A stretch of DNA of 16,057 bases, taken from NCBI GenBank assembly GCA_035294325.1, contig DATGLE010000192.1:1-16057 (forward strand). The letters run 5' to 3'. Made by a program: the position numbers and the translations under genes. Under the pieces are notes generated by a model that saw only the letters and a list, made by a program, of their open reading frames with translations, was not told the origin of the DNA and made no database searches. Positions 7,547 through 16,053 of the stretch are shown here, piece by piece. This stretch comes from DATGLE01 sp035294325 (GTDB lineage: Bacteria > Chloroflexota > Ktedonobacteria > Ktedonobacterales > Ktedonobacteraceae). The first letter of the stretch is position 1. Each line of letters starts with the position of its first letter.

Positions 7547-8299
7547 ATGGCAACGAGCATCACAGTCGCAACTCGTATCATTCAAGTGAGCGAGATCTTT
7601 GGGCCGACGGTGCAAGGTGAGGGTATGCTGATCGGAAAGCCGACAGTTTTTGTGCGCACAGGAGGCTGTGAGTACCGCTGTTACTGGTGTGACACCCTGT
7701 ATGCCGTACTACCCGAATATAAGTCCGAGTGGCACCCGATGACCACCGGGGAGATCTTTGCCGAGGTGCAGCGACTCTCGGGGCATCAGCCCATCCTCGT
7801 CACGCTCTCCGGCGGCAACCCCGCGATTCAGCCGCTTGGCGACCTGATCGACCTCGGCCATGCTCATGGCTACACCTTCGCCATTGAGACACAGGGGAGT
7901 GTAGCGCAGCCCTGGTTCGCGCGGCTCGAATATCTCACGCTCTCGCCCAAGCCGCCCAGCAGCAAGCAGGTCACGCGCTGGGAGCGGCTGGACCGCTGCA
8001 TCTCCTACGCTGGAACTGCTCCCGGAGAGCGAGGGCCACAAATATGCCTGAAAATCGTCGTCTTCGATGAAGAGGACTACGCCTATGCACGCTACGTGGC
8101 CTCGCGCTATCCGGCCCTGCCCGTCTATTTACAGGTCGGCAACCACACCCCGCCTCATCTGGCGCGGGAGATTGATATCCCCGGCATTCTGGCGCGGCTG
8201 GACTGGCTCGTCCAGCGTGTGGTTGCTGACCGGTGGTATAGCGTCACTGTCCTGCCACAGATGCATTCCCTCCTCTGGGGTAACAAACGCGGCGTTTAG
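7547..8299 (+). CDS. queE: 7-carboxy-7-deazaguanine synthase, radical SAM
   Basis: 250 residues. This radical SAM enzyme contracts the 6-carboxytetrahydropterin ring to 7-carboxy-7-deazaguanine. The N-terminal EIFGPTVQGEG and the cluster motif C41-x3-C45-x2-C48 (GGCEYRCYWCDT) are diagnostic, as is the SAM-side GGNP in VTLSGGNPAIQ. The SPKPPSSK stretch matches the family's substrate loop. The start ATG is 3 bp after the queD stop, with GGAG at 7537-7540 inside the end of queD, so the two are probably coupled. Confidence 0.95.
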   Translation: MATSITVATRIIQVSEIFGPTVQGEGMLIGKPTVFVRTGGCEYRCYWCDTLYAVLPEYKSEWHPMTTGEIFAEVQRLSGHQPILVTLSGGNPAIQPLGDLIDLGHAHGYTFAIETQGSVAQPWFARLEYLTLSPKPPSSKQVTRWERLDRCISYAGTAPGERGPQICLKIVVFDEEDYAYARYVASRYPALPVYLQVGNHTPPHLAREIDIPGILARLDWLVQRVVADRWYSVTVLPQMHSLLWGNKRGV

Positions 8300-8338
8300 T
8301 ATTTAGCATTATTCAATATAGTGAGGAGCACGAACCGG

Positions 8339-8950
8339 ATGGTATCGCACATCAATCAGGAAAAGGCGCGCATGAATGGTCATGCCCACAGTGAAATTTC
8401 ACCTGCCAGAGTCGATTATGCCCGCCTGCTCGAACTGGGGCGTGAGTTGCTGCTGGCCCTGGGAGAAGATCCCGAACGGGAGGGATTGCTGGACACGCCG
8501 CAGCGCTGGGCCGATTGGTGGCGCGAATTTATCGAATATGATCCCGGCGTAACGGAAACATGCTTCGAAGCAACATCCACAGATCAAATGGTCTGCGTCT
8601 CTGGCATCCGCGTCTCAAGTTTATGCGAACATCACCTCCTCCCATTCTGGTGCGACGTTGCCATCGGCTATATCCCCTGCGAAAAGGTACTTGGCCTCTC
8701 GAAATTCGCGCGCATTGCTCACAAATTCGCGCACCGCCTCCAGTTACAGGAGCGGCTCGCTCAGCAGATCGCCGACGAGGTGAGCCGCATTACCGGCTCG
8801 CAGGATGTCGCTGTCGTGCTCAAAGGCGAACATCTCTGCATGACCGCCAGAGGTATCCGCACGCCTGGCATCATGACCTCTTCGGTGATGCGCGGAGTCT
8901 TCCGCAGCGAAAGCGACGCACGCATGGAGTTCCTGCGCCTGATCGGTTGA
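8339..8950 (+). CDS. folE: GTP cyclohydrolase I
   Basis: 203 residues from the chosen ATG. It converts GTP to 7,8-dihydroneopterin triphosphate, the shared entry point to folate and queuosine; its place after queE suggests it supplies QueD. Zinc ligands C96, H99 (SLCEHHL) and C167 (HLCMTARG) are present, and the 71-residue distance from C96 to C167 equals that of the E. coli enzyme. The ATG at 8339 follows GAGGAG at 8323-8328 with a rather long 10-base spacer. A GTG at 8321 would overlap that site. The ATG at 8372, in front of a conserved-looking body, is another possibility. Confidence 0.93.
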   Translation: MVSHINQEKARMNGHAHSEISPARVDYARLLELGRELLLALGEDPEREGLLDTPQRWADWWREFIEYDPGVTETCFEATSTDQMVCVSGIRVSSLCEHHLLPFWCDVAIGYIPCEKVLGLSKFARIAHKFAHRLQLQERLAQQIADEVSRITGSQDVAVVLKGEHLCMTARGIRTPGIMTSSVMRGVFRSESDARMEFLRLIG

Positions 8951-9351
8951 GGGGAAGATATTTTCTTGCAGAGATGCGAAGAAATGCCCATTGTGCAATA
9001 AACCATCAATTTAGAGGTTTTTCCGATGACATGATCGCTCCCAAAACAGTATACTTCTCTTACTGGCATAAATTAATGCCATGCTCATGTTCTTGTAGAG
9101 TTGTGGCGCACCGCGCAGTGGAGTAGTTCAGAATGTGTCTGATCTCCAGCCCCGCCGCCTGCTCGCGCCAGCGACGCTCGCCGGATCTCAGGGAGGGTGT
9201 GGGCACAGGCGCTAAGCGCCTGTGCCCACACCCTCCCTGAGATCCCCGGGGGCGGCTCCGCCGCCCCACCGCCCGGCGAGAGCACTGAGCCTCGGACACT
9301 TTCCCAGGTAGCCCCTTGCACATGGTATTAAAAATAATGAAGGAGCGGATG
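8951..9351. other. Intergenic region after the que cluster
   Basis: No gene is seen. It holds a small AT-looped hairpin, TGGCAT at 9064-9069 with ATGCCA at 9076-9081, and the large palindromic element at 9175-9283. AAGGAG at 9340-9345 is the ribosome site for the next gene. No promoter for the hydrolase can be placed with confidence. Confidence 0.5.
9175..9283. repeat. Nested palindromic element, copy 2
   Basis: The core is a perfect 30-bp stem, 9183-9212 with 9216-9245, closed by the loop TAA. A GC hairpin follows at once (9249-9256 with 9260-9267, loop TCC). The outer repeat CTCGCC at 9177-9182 pairs with GGCGAG at 9275-9280. It mirrors copy 1 at 5270-5383: the GC hairpin is now on the right and its loop is the complement of GGA, so the element is inverted. 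Arm sequences are unrelated, but arm length, GCGC-TAA-GCGC tip and layout are the same. There is no T-run. Confidence 0.75.
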
Positions 9352-10158
9352 ATGTCACTGTCGCGTCTTACCACTTCTACGCTTCAACTGGGAGAACTGC
9401 GTGTGCATCTGCTGGAAGCAGGTTCGCCTGGACTCCCAGAAGTGCTGCTCATTCCCGGCGGAATGGGCGATGCCGAGTCGCATTGGCACAAAACTCTGGT
9501 AGCTCTGGGGACATCTTTTCATGTGTATGCCCCTGATCTGCCGGGCTTCCATAACGAGAGCGATGCATTAAAGAAGGTATCACTCCCTCAGATGATGCAG
9601 TGGATCAATGAATTGCTTCGTACTCTGAATATAGAGAAGGTCGCGCTTGTCGGTACCTCAATCGGGGCCTTGCTCGCTCGTTTCTATGCAGCCCGAAGTC
9701 CTGCTGTGGTAGAACGACTTGTCCTTGTTGGTGGAGGAGGGATTACAAAGCTTCCGGGCATCGCACGCATGCTCCTCAATGCTCCCGGGATCTCTCAGGT
9801 CTTTTACCGGGACAGGTATCGCCGCATCTACTCGCGGGAAGCGCTCAGTCGTTCGATCTATCAGCAAGATGTGCTGACCGAGGAGTTCTTTCAGAGGCTC
9901 AAGCGGGCCAGTGAGGGGTTTATGCCACTCTTGCGGGCCATCCTCTCTGATCCCTTGCCTCCCGTTCAGACTCCAACCTGCCCGACGCTGATTATCTGGG
10001 GCAAGGAGGACCGTCTGGCCCCGCTTAGCGAGGGGAGGCAGTTGTTGCGTGAGATCCCATCTGCTGAACTCGTGCTAATTGAGCAAGCCGGGCACATGCC
10101 GATGCTTGAACAGCCGGATCTCTTCATTGCCGCCATCAAGCCGTTTCTGGACAGGTGA
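9352..10158 (+). CDS. Alpha/beta-hydrolase fold protein
   Basis: 268 residues. The triad is complete: S103 in the nucleophile elbow GTSIG, D220 in WGKEDRLAP and H248 in QAGHMPMLEQP. The oxyanion region is IPGGMGD. Length and motifs fit the broad esterase/hydrolase group that includes RsbQ-like and MhpC-like enzymes, but the substrate cannot be assigned. There is no signal peptide, so it is cytoplasmic. The ATG at 9352 is 6 bases after AAGGAG (9340-9345); the ATG at 9349 is too close, and a TTG at 9316 is unsupported. It converges on the GH65 gene. Confidence 0.9.
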   Translation: MSLSRLTTSTLQLGELRVHLLEAGSPGLPEVLLIPGGMGDAESHWHKTLVALGTSFHVYAPDLPGFHNESDALKKVSLPQMMQWINELLRTLNIEKVALVGTSIGALLARFYAARSPAVVERLVLVGGGGITKLPGIARMLLNAPGISQVFYRDRYRRIYSREALSRSIYQQDVLTEEFFQRLKRASEGFMPLLRAILSDPLPPVQTPTCPTLIIWGKEDRLAPLSEGRQLLREIPSAELVLIEQAGHMPMLEQPDLFIAAIKPFLDR

Positions 10159-10180
10159 CACATTGGCGTCAAATATGGTT

Positions 10181-10225
10181 CCTATCCCTGATGGATAATG
10201 CTAACTGCCATCTACCAGGGATAGG
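10181..10225. terminator. Stem-loop between convergent genes
   Basis: CCTATCCCTG at 10181-10190 pairs perfectly with CAGGGATAGG at 10216-10225, with an inner ATGG/CCAT helix. It sits midway between the stops of the hydrolase and the GH65 gene and probably ends both transcripts. It lacks a strong T-run. Confidence 0.5.
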
Positions 10226-10259
10226 AGTCGATGTCCTCCTGAGCCGAGCCGGGCCGGAT

Positions 10260-12620
10260 TCATGATTGCCGGCGCTCTCCGCGTGGCAGTGGCGCGCGCC
10301 CCGGCGGTTGAGATGGGCGCGGTCCCGCCTTCACACCGGGAATGTGCCGCGTTACTGGTTGATCGCCTGACAGGTGTATTTCTTCGCCATGATGCCACAT
10401 CTTCAAGGGAGGGCCGCCGAGCAGCCGATAGGTCGCTTCGTGCGGCTTCACCTCGACGCGCAGCCGGCTGCCCTTGAACAGGATATGGAAGGCAAGCCGC
10501 TGGATGCTTTCCGGCAGGCGCGGCGTAAAGGAGAGCGCGCCATCCTGCCAGCGCAGGCCGCCGAAGCCGGAGACCAGCGCCATCCAGCTTCCCGCGAGCG
10601 AGGCGATGTGCAGCCCATCACGCGTGTTGTGTTCCAGATCTTCGAGATCCATCAGCGCGGCCTCGCCCAGATAATCGTAGGCAAGATCAAGCTGTCCCAC
10701 CTCGGCGGCGAGAACGGCCTGTGGCGCAGCCGATAGCGAGGAATCGCGCACTGTAAGCGGCTCATAGTATGCGAAGTTGCGCGCCTTTTGCTCTGCCGTG
10801 AAGCTATCGCTGAAAAACTGCATCGCCAGGACAAGATCAGCCTGTTTGATAACCTGTTTGCGGTAGATGTCGAAGTAGTGGAAATGCAGGAACAGCGGAT
10901 ACTGGTCTGGCCTGGTATCGGCGAAGTTCCATACCTCATGCTCGGTAAATGCCTCATCCTGCGGCGTCACGCCGAGACGTTCGTCAAAGGGAATGAACAT
11001 CCGCTCGGCGGCGCGGCGCCAGCTTGCCACCTCCTCGCTATTCACGCCGAGGGCCTCCGCTGCCTCCGGGTGGCGCTGCACGGCGTCCGCTGCCGAGCGC
11101 AGATTGTGCCGGGCCATGAGGTTCGTGTAGACGTTGTTATCGGCGAGGGCGCTGTACTCGTCGGGGCCGGTAACGCCATCGATGCGGAATTTACCGGCGG
11201 CATCCTCATAGCCCAGCGAGCACCACAACCTCGCCGTCTCGACGAGCAGCGGGAGGCCAACCTCCTCTTCAAACGCGGTATCGCCAGTGGCGCCAATATA
11301 GTGGACGACGGCATAGGCGATATCCGCGTTGATGTGGAAAGCCGCAGTGCTCGCGGGCCAGTAGCCAGAGCATTCTTCGCCCGCGATGGTGCGCCAGGGG
11401 AAAGCAGCGCCGCGAAACCCGAGCTGGGCCGCGCGGTCCTTCGCCATATCCATGATCGAGTAGCGCCAGCGCAGCGCATCGGCGGCAGCCTGAGGCTGCG
11501 TCAGCGTCAATACTGGCAGGACGTAGATCTCGGTATCCCAGAAGGTATGGCCGTCGTAACCCGGGCCAGTCAATCCCTTCGCCGCGATGGGCCGGCGCTC
11601 ATTACGCGCGCCGGCCTGCAAAACATGGAAGAGTGCGAAGCGCACCGCCTGCTGGATCTGCGCGTCGCCATCCAGTTCCACATCCGCGTTTGCCCAGAAA
11701 TCGTCCAGGTAGGCGCGCTGCTCCGCGAGCAGGCCATCCCAGCCCGTCAATCGCGCGGAAGAGATCGCGGCCACCACCTGATCGTGGATAGCGGGTCGCG
11801 AACGCAGACTCGACCAGCCATAGGCGATGAGCTTGACGATGCGCAGGCGCTCACCCGGTTTCAGTCGCGTGGTGATGGTGACACGGGCCAGGTCGGGATA
11901 GCTTTCGGAGGCGACAAACATATCGGGCGGCCCCTCGATGTGGTGATCCATTGCCGCGCCGACGCGCAGCCCACTGAGGCGCGTGTGATGGATCAGCAGC
12001 CCGAAGGTACCCTGTGCCTGGTGCTCCTCGCTCTCAAGAGGAGACGTGGGAATGCTGGCGGCACGGGGATCATTGCTCTGATCGGGCAGCGCCTCGTTGG
12101 CGACCAGCTCTGATTGGATGACGATACGCGCCGGGGCGTCAACCGGCTCGACCTCGTAGCAGATCGCTACAATGGCGCGCTGTGTGAGGGAAACCATGCG
12201 CACGGAAGACACTTTGACTGTGCGTCCCGCCGGAGAGGTCCAGCGCACGCTGCGGCGCAGCACTCCAGCGCGCAGGTCCAGTTCGCGCTCGTGTTCCTGG
12301 AGCTTGCCATAGCGAACGTCAAAGGGTTCATCATCGACATGCAGACGGATCAGTTTGCCGTTGGTGACGTTAATGACGGTCTGGCTGGACTCGGGGTAGC
12401 CGTATGCTGCCTCCGCATAAGGCAGGCGGCGCAGTTCATAGACAGAGTTCAGATATGTGCCGGGAATGCCGTGCGGCTCCCCCTCATCGAAGTTTCCCCG
12501 CAGCCCGATGTGCCCATTGGAGAGGGCGAAAATGGACTCTGTTTGCGCCAGCAAATCGAAGCGAAGATGTTTCTCACACACTTTCCACCCTTCTGCCATG
12601 AAGGCGGGATGCTCAATCAT
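10260..12620 (-). CDS. GH65 glycoside phosphorylase (maltose/trehalose/kojibiose phosphorylase family)
   Basis: 786 residues from the chosen start, the normal length for GH65. These enzymes split alpha-glucosides with phosphate, giving beta-glucose 1-phosphate. The FWDTE motif has D362, and the catalytic acid is E488 in VTGPDEYSALADNNVYTN; these positions match Lactobacillus maltose phosphorylase almost residue for residue. The phosphate-site motif RDSSLSAAP is present near the C-terminus. The ATG at 12620 follows GAGGAAAGGA. The upstream in-frame ATG at 12722 is rejected because it falls on the promoter -35. There is no signal peptide. No beta-phosphoglucomutase or sugar transporter is adjacent in the window. 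The exact disaccharide cannot be decided from the sequence. Confidence 0.93.
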   Translation of the reverse strand: MIEHPAFMAEGWKVCEKHLRFDLLAQTESIFALSNGHIGLRGNFDEGEPHGIPGTYLNSVYELRRLPYAEAAYGYPESSQTVINVTNGKLIRLHVDDEPFDVRYGKLQEHERELDLRAGVLRRSVRWTSPAGRTVKVSSVRMVSLTQRAIVAICYEVEPVDAPARIVIQSELVANEALPDQSNDPRAASIPTSPLESEEHQAQGTFGLLIHHTRLSGLRVGAAMDHHIEGPPDMFVASESYPDLARVTITTRLKPGERLRIVKLIAYGWSSLRSRPAIHDQVVAAISSARLTGWDGLLAEQRAYLDDFWANADVELDGDAQIQQAVRFALFHVLQAGARNERRPIAAKGLTGPGYDGHTFWDTEIYVLPVLTLTQPQAAADALRWRYSIMDMAKDRAAQLGFRGAAFPWRTIAGEECSGYWPASTAAFHINADIAYAVVHYIGATGDTAFEEEVGLPLLVETARLWCSLGYEDAAGKFRIDGVTGPDEYSALADNNVYTNLMARHNLRSAADAVQRHPEAAEALGVNSEEVASWRRAAERMFIPFDERLGVTPQDEAFTEHEVWNFADTRPDQYPLFLHFHYFDIYRKQVIKQADLVLAMQFFSDSFTAEQKARNFAYYEPLTVRDSSLSAAPQAVLAAEVGQLDLAYDYLGEAALMDLEDLEHNTRDGLHIASLAGSWMALVSGFGGLRWQDGALSFTPRLPESIQRLAFHILFKGSRLRVEVKPHEATYRLLGGPPLKMWHHGEEIHLSGDQPVTRHIPGVKAGPRPSQPPGRAPLPRGERRQS

Positions 12621-12693
12621 TATGAATCCTTTCCTCAGCGTTGACGGAGATGACAATGCCGAGCCTGAGTAGTGTTGCGTTTCTCTTTTCAGG

Positions 12694-12722
12694 AACATAC
12701 AAAATAGGTTAATGATTGTCAA
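12694..12722 (-). promoter_or_regulatory. Promoter of the GH65 gene
   Basis: Read on the minus strand, a perfect TTGACA at 12722-12717 is followed after 17 bp by TATGTT at 12699-12694. The start site would be near 12687, giving a leader of about 67 nt that ends in GAGGAAAGGA before the ATG at 12620. Confidence 0.7.
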
Positions 12723-12771
12723 GTTGCAATAAAAGGGATTGATGGCGGCGAGAGATGTGTCTCAAGAGGGG

Positions 12772-12859
12772 CTTAAAGTTATTTTACTATGACCTTTACC
12801 TCATTGTGGAGATCGGGCGGCCCGGATATAATGTTCCTGGACTTAAACTTATTTTATTC
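12772..12859. repeat. Direct repeat pair flanking the methyltransferase promoter
   Basis: CTTAAAGTTATTTTACT at 12772-12788 and CTTAAACTTATTTTATT at 12842-12858 match at 15 of 17 positions and start 70 bp apart. One copy is upstream of the -35 and the other just after the predicted start site, as expected for a two-site operator. No regulator gene is in the window. Confidence 0.5.
12804..12832 (+). promoter_or_regulatory. Promoter of the methyltransferase-nuclease operon
   Basis: TTGTGG at 12804-12809 and a perfect TATAAT at 12827-12832 are separated by 17 bp. The start site would be near 12839. The leader to the ATG at 12886 has only a weak ribosome site, which would keep expression low. Confidence 0.65.
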
Positions 12860-12885
12860 TTTATACTTCGAGATGGAAAAACCAG

Positions 12886-15135
12886 ATGGCAGCGATTGAG
12901 CAGGATTTCCCATCGGGGCCACTGAGCGTACTGGCCGAATTAGAGAGCTGGCGCAAAGAAGTGAACCGCCCTACCTATCACATGCATAAATGGTGGGCAA
13001 CACGCCTGGGATCAGTATTTCGCGCAATTCTCATCGGCGCATTAAGTGAAGATAATACGGATATATGGAACGCGTTTTATTCCCACATCAGTTTCCCAGA
13101 TAAGGTTGTTCTTGATCCGTTTATGGGCGCGGGAACTGCTCTGGGGGAGGCCCTTAAGCTAGGATGCACCGTAGTTGGCTCGGATATCAATCCGGTAAGC
13201 GCATTTCAGGTAAGCAAAGCCCTTGAACCTGTTGATATATACGAATTACAACTGGCTTTTGAGCGGATTAAAAATAAAGTGCAGCCACAAATCCAACCAA
13301 TGTACCAGGCAGTAGATCCTGAGACGGGGAATATAGCCGATATTCTCTATTGCTTTTGGATAATGACAGCTATATGTCCGGCTTGTAAAACGCATGTACG
13401 GCTTTTCGATACCTCTATTTTCGCGAAAAATGCCTATCCCCGAAAAGTGCCTGCTGCGTGGTCTGTATGTTTCGCCTGCGGCGAGATCAATGCAACCAGG
13501 TATAATGCGCTCAACCTCCGCTGCTCGGGTTGTCAGCGAGAATATAATCCCCAGGATGGTGTTGCCGAGGGGGCGAAAGCGACATGTCAGAACTGCGGTT
13601 TTGTCTTTCGCATCGTCGATGCCATTGCTCATACCGGGCGCATGCCCGAGTACGAGATGTATGCGCTGCTCATTCTAACTGCGGAGGGAAAGAAAAAGTA
13701 TATTCGAGCTAATGAAGCTGATAAGGAACTTTACAACAGGGCACACGCATTGTTGAAACAACAAAACCTTTTGCTTCCCACCGGTGTCATCAAACCAGGA
13801 CATAACACAAATCAGCTTCTTCGCTATAATTACGGTGAATGGCGGCAACTCTTCAATGATAGACAATTATATTGTCTTTCACTTCTTTTGCAAGCTATTC
13901 TGGAGGAACCGAATAGAAACTGTCGTGAACTGCTCTTATTACTTTTTTCAAGTATTCTGGAGTACAATAATATATTCTGTTCCTATAAAGGGGAAGGAAC
14001 AGGGGCTGTTAGACCGATTTTCAATCACCATATACTAAAACCAGAGCGGATGGCATTGGAAAATACTGTGTGGGGAATAGTGAAGGGAACGACAAAAAGT
14101 TCCGGATGTTTCCAGACCTTCTTTGAATCCAGATTGATGCGCGCTTTAACCTATCGCCAGAAGCCCTTCGAACTGCGTGCCGTCAAAGAAGATGGAAAAG
14201 TCAGTGGAGAGAAAGTCTATAACCTGTCCTGTGCGCCTATCGCTTCGCTTGTAAATAGCTTCGACGCTCTCAGAAGTGGGAAGAACAGGGCTTTGCTTTT
14301 TTGCAGCGACTCAGCCCATCTTGCGCTTCCTGACCAATCGGTTGATGTTGTGGTGACTGATCCTCCCTACTTCGACTTTGTACATTATTCCGAATTGGCC
14401 GACTTTTTTTATGCATGGCTACGTCTGGGTTTGGAGCAAACGCGGCCAGAATTTGGGGCGGAGACAACACGGCATCCCTGCGAAGTGCAGCAGAGGGATG
14501 CCAGAGCCTTTTCTGAAGCTCTCGCCAAAGTATGGCAAGAGTGTGTGCGCGTCTTAAAGCCTGATGGACTGCTCATTTTCAGTTTCCACCACTCACGAAA
14601 CGAGGGATGGGAAGCAGTAGGCCAGGCACTTTTTGCAGCAAACCTGGGAGTGGTGGCCGCGCATCCAATTAAGGCCGAAATGGCGGGGGCTTCTCCTAAG
14701 TCACAGACAGGAGAGCCAATTAATTATGATGCCATTCTGGTGTGTAAACAGCTACCAGCCCCCGTCAGCACATCTCTGGAAGCCGCAATTGCGGATACTC
14801 TCGCCCTTGCCAGAAAGAAGTTTGGCACACTTTCCCCGGACAACCAACCCGCCAGGCTTTCCAAAGGAGATCGGTTCGTGGTATTGCAATCGCAAGCGCT
14901 GTGCGTTTACTCACGGCACATGGGGCATTTAATAGATGGGAAAGGCGCAGAGGTTACGCTAGCGCAATTTCTTGCCGCTACTACTGGCTGCCTGGGTGCA
15001 ATCTCTGCTGAGGATGACGAGCAAGCGGAAAGGGCACAAGAACAAGCACAATCAGGCGCTGAAGCGAATCAGTTCTCAGCTATCGTGCTAACTGATCTGT
15101 TTGATCACGAGAAATCGGAATTGATGATCGAATAA
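12886..15135 (+). CDS. Zn-ribbon DNA amino-methyltransferase (DUF1156/COG1743-like)
   Basis: 749 residues. The N-terminus has HKWWA (34-38), as in DUF1156-type methylases, then motif I for S-adenosylmethionine, DPFMGAGT at 77-84. Two Zn-ribbons follow, built from C164/C167 with C195/C198 and C213/C216 with C234/C237. A less conserved, AT-rich middle follows, then the catalytic motif DPPY at 492-495 in TDPPYFDFVHYSELADFFYAWL-type context. DPPY means methylation of an amino group, N6-adenine or N4-cytosine. The motif I to motif IV order with the insert between them suggests that the middle is the target-recognition region. The start has only a weak ribosome site. The nuclease-like gene follows after 10 bp, so this is the modification half of a probable restriction-modification pair. 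Local GC is well below that of the flanking genes. Confidence 0.88.
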   Translation: MAAIEQDFPSGPLSVLAELESWRKEVNRPTYHMHKWWATRLGSVFRAILIGALSEDNTDIWNAFYSHISFPDKVVLDPFMGAGTALGEALKLGCTVVGSDINPVSAFQVSKALEPVDIYELQLAFERIKNKVQPQIQPMYQAVDPETGNIADILYCFWIMTAICPACKTHVRLFDTSIFAKNAYPRKVPAAWSVCFACGEINATRYNALNLRCSGCQREYNPQDGVAEGAKATCQNCGFVFRIVDAIAHTGRMPEYEMYALLILTAEGKKKYIRANEADKELYNRAHALLKQQNLLLPTGVIKPGHNTNQLLRYNYGEWRQLFNDRQLYCLSLLLQAILEEPNRNCRELLLLLFSSILEYNNIFCSYKGEGTGAVRPIFNHHILKPERMALENTVWGIVKGTTKSSGCFQTFFESRLMRALTYRQKPFELRAVKEDGKVSGEKVYNLSCAPIASLVNSFDALRSGKNRALLFCSDSAHLALPDQSVDVVVTDPPYFDFVHYSELADFFYAWLRLGLEQTRPEFGAETTRHPCEVQQRDARAFSEALAKVWQECVRVLKPDGLLIFSFHHSRNEGWEAVGQALFAANLGVVAAHPIKAEMAGASPKSQTGEPINYDAILVCKQLPAPVSTSLEAAIADTLALARKKFGTLSPDNQPARLSKGDRFVVLQSQALCVYSRHMGHLIDGKGAEVTLAQFLAATTGCLGAISAEDDEQAERAQEQAQSGAEANQFSAIVLTDLFDHEKSELMIE

Positions 15136-15145
15136 GGTGACGAGA

Positions 15146-15955
15146 ATGAACGAAACAGTGTTACCGGTTTTTAAGAGATGCGTAGAAGCTATTCACGAAG
15201 GCGCTCTTATCAAAAGGGAAAGCAATAAAGACAAAGAATATCATTTTCAAAACTGGTTTGCAGCCAGGCTAGACGAAATACATTTACATTATGACTCTCC
15301 TGGTCGCAATCTCTATCCTGATTTCCGCATGGTCTTAACCGCAGAAGGTTATGAATTGAAGGGATTGGCTTATCCAGGAAGAGAAACGACCTATGATAGT
15401 AACAGTCAGGTCCCTACAGGTTTTCATAATGGCAGAAGCATCTATTACGTCTTTGGCAGATATCCGGATAAACCAGATGGAAACGAATATCCCGTCCTGG
15501 ATCTGGTTATCTGCCACGGAGATTTTCTTAACACCGACCATGAATATAAACATAAGAATAAAAGTGTGAAAGGTTTTGGCAGTTATGGGGATATTTTCAT
15601 TCGTGACAGGAAGATGTATGTTGTGCCAACTCCCTTTCAAATCGCCGAAGGGCTAGCCCATCATCGCACCTTGATTCTTCCCTCTAATATTGAGGTCAAT
15701 CCAGATTTCTTTGAGGTTGGCACATTGGTTCGCGAAGAGGCAGCGGAGTTGATCGTCGCTTATGCCTTTAATTTAAAGACGAACGAAATATCCGTCAAGA
15801 CAGAGCCAAATCCACATGCAGGAGAAAAACATATTTTTCGTGCCTGGAGGCTAAAAGGCTCCACCAGAACTCCTGTGGTAATACGTGACTCTCAATCTAT
15901 TAGAGATGAAGTCGCTGCCAGTGCCGAAGAAGCTGATGAAGGATCTGATGAATGA
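15146..15955 (+). CDS. Putative PD-(D/E)xK restriction endonuclease
   Basis: 269 residues. A helix with E31 (KEYHFQNWFAARLDE) precedes P58-D59, then E70-L71-K72 (YPDF...YELKG), the order and spacing of a PD-(D/E)xK nuclease core. Conserved-looking stretches further on are SNSQVPTG, YPVLDLVICHGDFLN and GFGSYGDIFIRDRKMYVVPTP. The tail is acidic. I know no named enzyme with this sequence, and the target site is unknown. The ATG at 15146 has AAGGTGA at 15134-15140; the GTG at 15137 lies inside that site and is rejected. Position directly behind a DNA methyltransferase makes cognate restriction the natural reading, though a different nuclease role is possible. Confidence 0.75.
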   Translation: MNETVLPVFKRCVEAIHEGALIKRESNKDKEYHFQNWFAARLDEIHLHYDSPGRNLYPDFRMVLTAEGYELKGLAYPGRETTYDSNSQVPTGFHNGRSIYYVFGRYPDKPDGNEYPVLDLVICHGDFLNTDHEYKHKNKSVKGFGSYGDIFIRDRKMYVVPTPFQIAEGLAHHRTLILPSNIEVNPDFFEVGTLVREEAAELIVAYAFNLKTNEISVKTEPNPHAGEKHIFRAWRLKGSTRTPVVIRDSQSIRDEVAASAEEADEGSDE

Positions 15956-16044
15956 CGCCGGCCTTTCGTTATTACGACGAATGTGCCAGGATATTGAAAC
16001 TGAGAGATATAGTTAAGCTTTCTTGATTTTCATATTCACGCAGC

Positions 16045-16053
16045 AAGGAGGTG
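16045..16053 (+). promoter_or_regulatory. Shine-Dalgarno of a gene starting beyond the right edge
   Basis: AAGGAGGTG is a near-perfect ribosome site 4 bases from the window end. A start codon should follow within about 5 bases of the edge. The 89 bp since the nuclease stop contain no terminator, so the next gene may belong to the same operon. Confidence 0.6.

Noticed and set aside
10788..12113. 441-codon open frame on the plus strand
   Set aside because: It lies entirely antisense to the GH65 gene, whose catalytic motifs are intact. It has no ribosome site or family motifs and is a product of high GC.
12621..12722. 34-residue N-terminal extension of the GH65 protein
   Set aside because: The upstream ATG coincides with the TTGACA -35 box, so it would not be in the mRNA; the extension also looks unlike GH65.
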